DNA from: Guadua angustifolia
Taxonomy: Eukaryota > Streptophyta > Magnoliopsida > Poales > Poaceae
Length of the DNA: 64,000 nucleotides
NCBI GenBank assembly: GCA_036346375.1
Contig: CM070520.1
Span: 16,193,791-16,257,790 of the forward strand
Direction: 5' to 3'
Position numbers and translations under genes: made by a program
Shown here: positions 55,919 to 64,000 of the stretch, piece by piece
Layout: each line of letters starts with the position of its first letter
Numbering within the stretch: the first letter of the stretch is position 1
Notes under the pieces: model-generated
Told to the model about the DNA's origin: nothing
Database searches by the model: none
What the model saw: the letters and a program-made list of their open reading frames with translations, nothing else

Positions 55919-56690
55919 GGTTAAAAAATTTGGCGAATTTTGGATTTCGGGACAGGCCGAAATTTGAAGTACCGGCCGAATTTAAAATTTAAAAAATGAA
56001 TTTGCTACAGTACTACTACTACAGTAATTTCGGCGAAATTCTGGGTAATTTCGAAGAAATTTCGGGTTTTGAAACCGGATTTTAATGTTTTAGGGCCGGA
56101 TTTGACCGGAATTGGTCCAATAACCCTTAAGAAAGTCGTCTTACATGAAAATTTGTTGAAAAACTAATTTTTTGAGTCATTTTAAAATTTAGGCAGAAAC
56201 ATTGTTAGATTTTTATAAAATTGTACAAGCTTGATAATGATCTAAAAATTTTATAGTACAATCTTTAGTAGTGTAGGATCTTAAAGAAAAAGTTTCAAAA
56301 TAATTTAACTTCATTTGTTATCTTTAAAAAATCAAAAACAGAATGGACATAATTGGGACAGTAAACTTTTTAGATTTTTATAAATTTTGTCGAGTGTGAT
56401 AATGATCTAAACTTTTTATGACAGATTAAGAATTATCTTAGCACTATTCTATAAAATTTTTAAAAAATTTCAATTTTTTTGTTTGCTCAATCAAATCTAT
56501 AAAACCATTGAACTTCATTTGTTATATTATATTGCAAAAACCAAAAGAGAAAGAACATAAATGCACTGTGCCTTGTAAGAATTTTATAAATTCACTGGAG
56601 TGTGATCATGATTCAAAATTTTTATGAGATCTTAAACACTTTCTTATCACTCTTCTGTAAAATTTTGAACCTTCTTTCTCTGTGATGTAA
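55919..56690. other. AT-rich block with GGCCGAAATTT-type motifs, unassigned
   Basis: Starts AGGGTTAAAAAATTTGGC and contains repeated TTTCGGCGAAATT and CCGGATTT motifs, probably part of an unidentified transposon. No coding capacity. Confidence 0.4.
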
Positions 56691-57290
56691 AGTAGTAATT
56701 GGTTGTAATTGCATTATACTCAATATGTAGATAGTTACTTAAAGGAAGGTAATTTAGGCTAATAATTGGTTGTAATTGCATTATATTCAAGGTATATACA
56801 TCGAACTCAGTAAAGAGGGAAATGAGGCCCTGTTTGTTTAGGCTTATGCTTTTTGGTTTATAGCTTAAAGCCGGCTTTTTGGCTTAAACAACTTAAAAGC
56901 TAATAGTTTTTATACGTGATAGAGGTGGGTAATTTTATCTAACTTTAGTGTTATCAGTCTAAAATCAACCATCAATAAGCCAAAAAGCCTCTCTCCAATG
57001 GCTTTTGGCTTTTAGTTATATGGAGACTTATAGCTTTTGAAAAATCCAGATAAAAAACTATTCGTTTGTTTAGGTTTTAGCTTTTTGGCTTTTAAACCGG
57101 TGGAAAAGCCCAAACAAACAGGGCCTGAAGATGGTTTCTAGATCTAGCTCGTGTGGATCTATTTGTTCTCTATGATGTAAAGTAGTAATTAGTTGTAATT
57201 GCATTATACTCAATATGTAGATAGTTACTTAAAGGAAGTTGATTTAGGCTAATAATTGGTTGTAATTGTATTACATTCAAGGTACGTGGA
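56691..57290. repeat. Two direct copies of a copia leader segment
   Basis: GGTTGTAATTGCATTATA, then CAATATGTAGATAGTTAC, occur at 56699-56825 and again at 57190-57290. The same leader precedes the copia gag at 26339. A MITE separates parts of the first copy. Confidence 0.85.
56826..57125. mobile_element. MITE with TGA target duplication
   Basis: 300 bp with ends GGCCCTGTTTGTTTAGGCTT and, inverted, GGCCCTGTTTGTTTGGGCTT. TGA is on both sides. The related sequence at 26448-26462 shows the empty site (GGGAAATAAAGATGG). Confidence 0.9.
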
Positions 57291-57689
57291 AAAAGTATTG
57301 CTGGTTCAATGGGACAAAAAATTCAAACCTACTAAGCGCATTTTCCCATATATTTTCAAAGAAAATTTGTTTTGACATTTTTGTTTTGGGGAAAGCTTCT
57401 AAGTAGTCCAAAGTTTATTTCTGAGAATTTTGAAAAAACTTAGACTTTATTTCAAAAAGTTTCGACTTTTCTAATCTTTAAGCAAAAATCATGCCTACGA
57501 AGTGAATTTTTGCATTGTTTTTAGTGCTAACACTTTTTTAGAAAATTATTTTTCAAAAAGACTTTAGTATCCGAAAGTATGTTTCTGCAAAATTTCAAAT
57601 AATTCCAACTATGTTTACAAAAGTTATGGTCTTTTTACTCTTTGGTCAATTAGTTCTGAAAATTCAGACTTCATCGTGGTTTGTCTGTC
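57291..57689. other. No recognised feature
   Basis: AT-rich. It may be the outer part of the CACTA element that follows, but no terminus is seen. Confidence 0.35.
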
Positions 57690-58375
57690 ATATTTGTATC
57701 GGTTTTTATTCAAAACCGATAGTGATAATTAACAATACTTGTGTCGGTTTTTTGTTAAAAAGGACAGTGACCATCTATCGTATATTTGTGTCGGTTTTTT
57801 ATGATGAACCGATAGTGATATTCTATACTTTTGTTTGTGCATTATCATACATTGGTGTCGGCTTTTGGTGGGAAACCAATAGTGATAATTACAAGCTTCT
57901 GTGTTGGTTTTCTTTCGAAAACCGATAGTGATGTTCATTCATTCATGTCGGTTTTTATCTTAATACTCGATAGTGATAACTATCAATATTTGTGTCGGTT
58001 TTTGATAATACCCGATAGTGATATTCTATACTGGTACTGGTATGCGGTTTTCTGTTAAAATACGATAGACCATCTTATCAAATATATTTGTGTCGGTTTA
58101 AAAAACCGATAGTGATAATTAATAGTACCTGTGTCGGTTTTCCCTTAAAAAACGATAGTGACCATCTATCATATATTCGTGTCGGTTTTTTATGATGAAC
58201 CGATAGTGATGTTCTACTCTTCAGTTTGTGCATTATCATATATTTGTGTCGGTTTTTATTAATAACCGATATTGATATTCAATGCTACATTTCCGTCGGT
58301 TTTGGTAAAAAACCGATAGTGATAAGTTACAATTGTTGTGTCGGTTTTCTTTTGAAAACCAATAATGAAAAACTT
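57690..58375. repeat. Array of about 14 hairpin units of about 50 bp
   Basis: Each unit has TGTCGGTTTTT and a few bases later AAAACCGATAGTGAT, so each can fold on itself. Spacing is about 45-57 bases. Its place directly before a CACTA-type first exon marks it as CACTA subterminal repeats. Confidence 0.8.
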
Positions 58376-58481
58376 ACGCCTCAACCTATTTTACTTCGCC
58401 CACAGCAAACGCACACTCGCCCGTAGCCCCTGTCTCGTGCCCTCGCCACGATTCCCGCTGCCCTCGCCTCGGTTCCCACCG

Positions 58482-58762
58482 ATGGCCTACTCGATCAAGT
58501 CTCCTTTGGAGCAGTAAGTGCACTACTTTTACCTAACACTTCCTGTATTTAACTACATTAATATTTTTCCACTCAATGGCATCTCTCCCATGTATATAGG
58601 GGTTTCTCGGACTATGTCGCTGAATAAGGGAAACACGATGACGAAAAGGGCTCAAATCTGGAGTATGTTCGCTTCAAAGTACAAGTGCCTACATACTATA
58701 TATAAGATTAATATTTTCTGACATATATTCTTTGTCTCTTAATTTCTTTTTTTCTTCACAGT
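58482..58762 (+). pseudogene. First exons of a CACTA-element gene, cut by an LTR
   Basis: Exon 1 58482-58513 (MAYSIKSPLEQ) has donor GTAAGTG. Exon 2 starts at 58600 after TATATAG and reads GFSDYVAE, a stop (TAA), then GKHDDEKGSNLEYVRFKVQV. A pyrimidine-rich acceptor (CTTCACAG, 58754-58761) follows, but the third exon is replaced by an LTR starting at 58763. Such short exons after hairpin arrays are usual for the second gene of grass CACTA elements. Its exact role is not established. Confidence 0.55.
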
Positions 58763-59104
58763 TGTCGGCGTATTCCGCCTGACAGGCCCGTGATCTACAG
58801 ACCCGGGTTTGGTTCGATAGGAGGGCGTCTTTGTGGCCGGTGAATCCTAACGAGGGGAAACCCTAGAGACTCCTGCGCGGCGAAGCTTGGCGCCTATGAA
58901 CAATAGAACACGCAGAGATTTTACCCAGGTTCAGGCCCCCTTTGGTGTTTGGGTAATAGCCTTACTTCTCGCTAGATTGCTTTTAGAGTGTGTGAAGCTA
59001 GTACAAAGCTTTTCGGGTTACAAACTCGAGACTATGCTCCAGGTCTTGTTTGTAACGCTTACTCTAATGTCTAACGCCGACTTCTTCTCCACGCACCAAG
59101 GCCC

Positions 59105-59111
59105 TTATATA
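59105..59111 (-). promoter_or_regulatory. LTR TATA box
   Basis: TATATAAGGG on the minus strand, about 340 bases before the LTR end. Confidence 0.6.
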
Positions 59112-59449
59112 GGCCAAAGCTAACGGAGTAGGTAAAAGGAAGTCATCATGCTTGATCCCGATACATTTATTACCCTTCCTGTCTTTGTCCTGCTCCTCCA
59201 AATTTCATTAAATGCCGCGCATGCCTTCGCCTCACGGATGGGACCCTTTGCGATGGGTAGGTGAAAGGCGCCGAGGAATGGGCCTACAGTGATTCCTTGT
59301 AATCAACGGGTTCGACACGACAGACCGCCTCGACCAGACGGTAGAGCAGATGGCTTCGAGGTGAAGCTACTCGCGACCACCTTTTTTGCCTTGGCGGCGA
59401 AAGCGAAGCGATCCCGCCACCGCCGCGGGCGCCACGCGGCTCGCACTGG

Positions 59450-59800
59450 CTTGGCGGGTCGTGCTCGCCGCCCGGCCGCCAGTCGCCACGTCGGGCGCCG
59501 GCGAGCAGGCGTCCTTGCTCACTGCTGGCCGGGCGCCACGTGGCTCGCGACTGCTTGGCGGGTCGTGTTTCGCCGCCGGCCGCCAGTCGCCACGTGGATC
59601 GGGCGCCGTGAGCAGGCGCTCGCCACCTGCGCCGGGCGCCACGTGGGCTCGCACTGCTGGCGGACTGCTGCTTGCCGGCCGCCAGTCGCCACGTGATCGG
59701 CACGGGCGAGCAGGCGCTCGCCCACCGCCACCGGTGCCACGCGGCTCGCACTGCTTCGGCGGGTCGCGTTTCGCCGCCTTTGCCGCCAGTCGCCACGTGA
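59450..59800. repeat. Four GC-rich tandem units of about 105 bp with G-box motifs
   Basis: GCCGCCAGTCGCCACGT recurs at about 59469, 59580, 59679 and 59782. CACGTG occurs at 59537, 59591, 59640, 59690 and 59794. The array lies upstream of the LTR TATA box on the minus strand. Long Arg/Ala-rich frames here on both strands follow from composition. Confidence 0.8.
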
Positions 59801-60050
59801 TCCGGCCAGGCGCGAGCGAGGGTACCCGGCAGAGTACGCCGACAAGAGCTCCCTGCCCGCTTCGAACACGCGCCAAAGCCGCGAACCTTCATTAAATGCC
59901 GGTGCGTTCTCGGTGGGGCCACCACTATGAGGATACGATCGCCTCGGTTCCCTCCCGAATCTGCCGATTCGCTTTGGGACCAAACGGCGCACGATCTTGT
60001 CCCTTCGCGAACCGGCGGCGCGATTGACACATATATAGATACATCTCAGA

Positions 60051-62290
60051 TTGAGCGGTTTACGCTACGCTTTCTTCGCACTTTGCTTTCTTGTTTTTTT
60101 CGCTTTTTTCCCAAAGCTCTCCGCCTTCTTCGATTCGCCATGGTGAACCCCATCCCGCCTCCATCGTTGACGCCGCCGTGAAGCGGATGGGGATGATCGC
60201 GCCGGCAGCACCTTCCGACATCGATCGGGATCGCCACGCCTGCGGTGCTCTCCGACGAGATCGCCCCGCACACTGGCCATGATGGCGGACTTCTTCCACC
60301 CTTTTTCCGAATTTTTTCTCACCGTCCTCCACTTCCACGAAATCCACCATCTTCATCTCACCCCCAACTCTATCATCTTCCTCGCCATCTTCGCACACCT
60401 CTGTGAAATGTTCATGGGTGATGCCGAACCTTCCTCTCTTCCGCCATTTCTTCATTCTCGCGCCTGCCAACGATTTACGGCAGTGGGGAGTTGCTATTTC
60501 GCCGGGGCGGATGGCCTCCCACTACATTCCTTCCACCAGTCCAATCGGAGGGCATGGCGCATGGATCGGTCAGACATCCAGATGACAATGGAATCGACGC
60601 TCGGGTGCCGCGAGCGCGACGCTGAGAATCGGAGCTCACGGCCGAAGAGACGGCAGAGCTCACAGCGCAATGGCGGCCCGCGACGACGGATTATGGACGC
60701 CGGTGAACGGAGGGTCAGTAGCCCGACTACACGCCCGGAGGATCAGCCTCTTCGCCGCGCGTCCGGCTATCATGGCGAAAGACACGGCGATAACGACCGA
60801 CGCGACGCGGGTCTTGGACGTAAGCCCTTGTCTTCTTCTAGTTTCCTTTAAGCACGTGTTTTTTCTGCGGCTTCCTACCAACCGACCGCCATCTTTTTCC
60901 CTTTCTCGCGACAGGCGAGGGCAACTTTGAGGAGCCAAACTGGGCCGTGGCTTGCTTGGATGTCGCCGGTTCCAACCGCACGCTTTTTCCGTCGGACGCC
61001 TGGCGCATTGTCGACCGAGCACGCGAGCTGCCGGGTCGCCGTTGCTCCCGCCGATGGACTCCACGGGGCGCCGCGACTTCGCCCGCCCGCTAGTGATCGG
61101 GGACGTGCTCGCCGCCATCGACGGGCGCGCAAGCGCCACTTGTCGCCGACACCACGGCTCGACCTTAAGAGGGCCCGCCACGTACCAGACCGCCACCGCC
61201 ACCCGAAGGTGGCGGTATTTCAAGGGCGGGGCACAGACGCCTCGCTGCGATTTCTTCCTCCGGCGCGACGATCAAGGGCGCCGACAACCTCGGCCATGGA
61301 GCCGGGCCGCCACCCCATGGGTGGCCTCACGCCCCGACGGCCGGCTTGAGCTTGAGGGCGCCACCAGGGCGGCTTTAGAGCGCCAAGGGTGCCAACACCC
61401 CGGCGCCACCGAGACGGCGGAGGCTCGCTTAGGCGCCTCCGCCGCCATCGCAGCAGGGTCAAGACACTCCCAAAGACCAGCCGAGGTCTCGCCAGGCCGC
61501 CATCGCCGCCACCGGCTGGCGCCGTGAACTCTTCACTCGGAGTAAACGACATGCGCGCACTAGGCACTGCTTCTGCCGCCGCCGTGCATGGCGCCAGACG
61601 CCTAAAGAAACCGCTTTGCGGTGAGCGGTGAGCGGAGCGGAGAGGGCGGCGGCGAGTCGGCGCAGAGAGGCCAATACGATCGCAATGCGGCGGCCAGGCG
61701 GAACGGGCCGAGACACGAAGCGAGAGGGCCGAGGCGGGCGCCAAGACCTCGAACTTGAATCTCTTCCGGCCGGCGCAACTCGCGATCATGTTGAAGAAGG
61801 CGTTTCAACGCGCACCAAGAGGTGCTCGAACCCTTGGGCGTGACGCTTAACGCGCCGAGGACTCGGCGCTTCAATTTGCTCACGCGACCAACCAGCCGCT
61901 TGGCGCTTACGAGGACTCCCACGCCCTAGCCGCCGCTTCCGCCACGTAAGGACGCCAGTCGCGATCATGGTCGCGACTCACTACGCTGGCTGCTTTGCTG
62001 CCCAACGACGCCGCTTTTGATCCCATGGCGGTGGTGGCCGGCGTCGAAGGAGACGCGAGCGTGGCTTCAGCGAGGCGCTGGCGCGCGCGCCATCAACACG
62101 TGGCTGGATGCTGCAGGAGCAACCCGCCATGGATGTTCCACCCCTCGTCTGCCAAGGTGGCGCCGACGATGAACTCGACTTGGCGAGGGCGAGGAGGAAG
62201 GCGGAAGCTTTAAGTCGGCTTCTCTCTTCTTTTTTTTTGCTTCTGTCGATGAACCTACGTCCAGAAAGGTCTTGGACAACTTTTGGATGA
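60051..62290. other. GC-rich gene-like block antisense to the gypsy element
   Basis: On the + strand a TATATATAGATAC (60028-60042) is followed by a CT-rich leader and ATG GTG AAC CCC (60140), but the frame stops after 13 codons. Further open, Ala/Arg/Pro-rich frames follow (60279-60851, 60927-61349, 60952-61527), none with a recognisable domain. A block between pol and the 3' LTR carrying antisense reading frames is known in Tat-type gypsy elements. Whether this is one is inference. Confidence 0.35.
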
Positions 62291-62700
62291 ATGTTAGATG
62301 TTTAATCGTTATTCATGCGTTCGCTTATTTTCGCATGATCAATTTCGTTAGGTTAAATCGTCAGGCGATCAGTTTTTTTAACTTAGCTGGAATGTCTGAA
62401 GGACGCCTAAGCAATGCCTGGGCAATGGCAACGCTCCCGAGTCCTGCCAGTAATTGTGCGTCTTTGCTGCGAACACAAGTATAAACCATGCAAGTCACAT
62501 AGGACTTAGGTAAATAGCGACTCCAAAGTAGGCAGTTTACGCAGAACGCAAAACAGCCTTGGCCTTAGGGCCTTTACGCGGGATCGCTCATGGTTTAGAT
62601 TCCTGAGGGACTTAGATCCCAGTGATCTCCTGGAACTATGCTATAGTGCAACGCAGCGAGGTAGCAAGTTGCTGGAAATGCCTTTAGACCAACAGCACTT
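62291..62700. other. Unassigned 3' internal region of the gypsy element
   Basis: No domain or repeat recognised. Confidence 0.4.
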
Positions 62701-62702
62701 AA

Positions 62703-63460
62703 CGGTGACAACCAGCGGTGCTTCAGCGAGCCAACCCGAGGCGTTCGAGCCGTGTTTAAGCACTGCGCCTAACTTGCATTCTGGTCGCTTGCCCTCGCCA
62801 GACGCCAGCACTTAGCATTTTTCCTTTTATCACTAAGGGGCCCTTGGATTCTAAGATCCATGATAATCACGCGTAGCTTGATTCATCTCGAGGTATACGC
62901 TCAAGGAAACGAACGGAAAATGCGACACGAAGCACTTATCTCGTTCAAGATGTCATTGGGCGGTTAGCCCTCAGCGCCAGTATAGCACCTTCCGCATACC
63001 GGCGACCACCTTTTGCTCTTCCGGGCGACCAGCCCCCAAGCGGGCGGGCGACCACCTTCCAAGTTTCTGGGCGACCAGCCCCCAAGTGAATAGGCGACCA
63101 GCCCCTGTGTTTCGGGCGATCACCGAGATGTCGAACCTCGCAAGAGCCGCCCCAAGACACTCATACATCCCGCGGTACGGACAGCTACTAGAGGGATAAG
63201 TAAACGTAAGGAAGGGCCTGTACGACATAGATCCCTATAACGTTATAAGTCCCAGCATGGAATGCCCTGGACTACCCTATTTAGCTTCTAAGTCCTCGTG
63301 ACCTTCCAGGAAATCACACCACGGTGCTGTGTGCCAAAGCAACGAGCTTCCAGGAGGGGCGCTAGGCCGACGGTGCTCGCGGTGACGACCAGCGGTGCTT
63401 CAGGGAGCCAACCCGAGGCGTGCGAGCCGCGTTTGAGCACCGCACCTAACTTACCCCCCG
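62703..63460. repeat. Direct repeats in the gypsy 3' region
   Basis: A block with CCAGCGGTGCTTCAG and GAGCCAACCCGAGGCG is present at 62703-62790 and 63375-63460. Between them, 63000-63125 holds six short repeats of GGCGACCA, often as GGGCGACCAGCCCCCAAG. Confidence 0.85.
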
Positions 63461-63699
63461 GTTACTCGTGCTCACCGAACATAGACACTGAGTGTCATCG
63501 GGGGTCACAAGGAATTAGCAAATGCGCAGGGCCAGGAACATTCATGCATAAAACCGCCGCTCAGGGCGCAACAAGGGACAACCATGGCAAAGCAAGAAGC
63601 CTTCTAGGCAACAATTTTACTAATCACGACAACCGCCGACCACGGGAAGAGACTTACTCGTGGCGTTGCCAGGCGAATCAAGGGGTACTTACAATTCTT

Positions 63700-63996
63700 T
63701 CAGGGATAGAACTTCCGCAACAAGTCTATGTTGTAGGAGTTCGTCAGCTCTTCACCATCCTCAGTGGCCAACCGAACCGCCCCGGGTCGAGATACTGAAA
63801 CCACCTTGAAGGGCCTCCCATCGGGAGACAGCGTGCAACCCAAGATGCGTCTCGATTCTCAGAAGACCAGTCGCCCATCGCCGATGTTCTCAGAGACCCG
63901 GTGGCGTGGTACACCGAGGCTCATGGTACCGAAAGGCGCAAGAGCGACCCGTCCACGACTTCTTCCAAAGATTGACATCCTCTCGCCGGAGGTCTT
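63700..63996 (-). pseudogene. C-terminal end of Ty3/gypsy polyprotein
   Basis: The minus-strand frame ends with ILGCTLSPDGRPFKVV, then LATEDGEELTNSYNID and LLRKFYP before TGA (63702-63700). This is the usual last part of gypsy integrase polyproteins (a GEELPNSWN...LRKFYP pattern). Upstream, toward the window edge, ENIGDGRLVF is in the same frame as the tail but is followed by an in-frame TGA (near 63860), so the frame is already broken. The rest of pol lies beyond 64000. Confidence 0.8.
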
Positions 63997-64000
63997 CTTG

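Larger units (their letters stand above)
58763..60050 (-). mobile_element. LTR of a minus-strand Ty3/gypsy element
   Basis: The + strand starts TGTCGGCGTATTCC at 58763, which is the 3' end of the LTR on the minus strand. It contains TTTTACCCAGGTTCAGGCCC, a phrase common in grass gypsy LTRs. A minus-strand TATA box (TATATAA, 59111-59105) places R-U5 at about 58763-59080. GC-rich repeats (59450-59800) lie in the U3 side. The U3 boundary was not found, so 60050 is a guess. Confidence 0.6.

Noticed and set aside
57690..58375. Regularly spaced repeats that superficially resemble a CRISPR array
   Set aside because: Repeats are imperfect, each unit is internally palindromic, the spacers are short and similar, and the context is a plant CACTA element.
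59284..60030. 248-residue minus-strand frame and overlapping + strand frames
   Set aside because: They are Arg/Ala/Trp-rich translations of GC-rich tandem repeats in the LTR. All frames are open for the same reason.
60279..61527. Protein-coding gene on the + strand
   Set aside because: Frames switch repeatedly, show no domain or splice logic, and the ATG after the TATA box leads to a stop within 14 codons. Kept only as a possible antisense relic.

Overview
This window looks like nuclear DNA of a grass, probably panicoid, although the species cannot be fixed from the sequence. The evidence is eukaryotic splice signals, TATA boxes and a dense, nested set of plant mobile elements: Ty1/copia, Ty3/gypsy, MULE, CACTA, hAT, Tourist-like MITEs, Helitrons, LINE and SINE. 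Only one locus resembles a functional protein-coding gene. It is an unrecognised multi-pass membrane protein gene present twice, at about 9.2-10.6 kb and 50.1-51.8 kb. All other coding signals are decayed transposon genes or fragments of host genes.

Layout. 1-4.2 kb: start of a large minus-strand LTR, a decayed minus-strand Mutator transposase and an LTR inserted in it. 4.2-6.2 kb: AT-rich degenerate repeats and a polypyrimidine tract. 6.2-8.35 kb: compound Helitron block with internal duplications and a hAT MITE. 8.35-9.15 kb: array of about 68-bp repeats, split by a MITE, leading into a TATA box. 9.2-10.6 kb: membrane protein gene copy 1. 10.6-20.4 kb: its duplicated flank, loaded with nested MITEs, two Helitrons, a CACTA fragment, a solo copia LTR and a LINE remnant. 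21.2-22.0 kb: DUF630/DUF632 gene fragment. 22.5-24.0 kb: copia 5' end with LTR, primer site and gag. 24.4-26.3 kb: nonautonomous DNA elements. 26.5-32.9 kb: copia gag/protease split by a 5.4-kb solo LTR. 32.9-39.1 kb: Tekay-type chromovirus in an LTR-internal-LTR-internal arrangement. 39.3-39.6 kb: NLR fragment. 40-42.5 kb: MITE and quiet DNA. 42.5-45.1 kb: Helitrons around the last two exons of a nitrilase-4-like gene. 45.2-47.7 kb: minus-strand copia gag and LTR. 48.4-49.8 kb: SINE, microsatellite, CACTA MITE and Tourist-like MITE. 49.9-51.8 kb: membrane protein gene copy 2. 52-55.9 kb: flank homologous to that of copy 1, with a hAT derivative. 56.7-58.8 kb: repeats and a CACTA 5' region. 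58.76-64 kb: minus-strand Ty3/gypsy element running off the window.

The most informative feature is the roughly 41-kb-spaced duplication. Collinear homology runs from the membrane gene to a LINE remnant in both copies. Copy 2 keeps a plausible promoter, first exon and intron 1 but has a one-base deletion near its 3' end. Copy 1 keeps the full 3' reading frame, but its homology begins right at the intron-1 acceptor, so its first exon appears to be replaced by a repeat-array promoter. The rest is a record of nested insertions, several dated relative to one another by intact target-site duplications.
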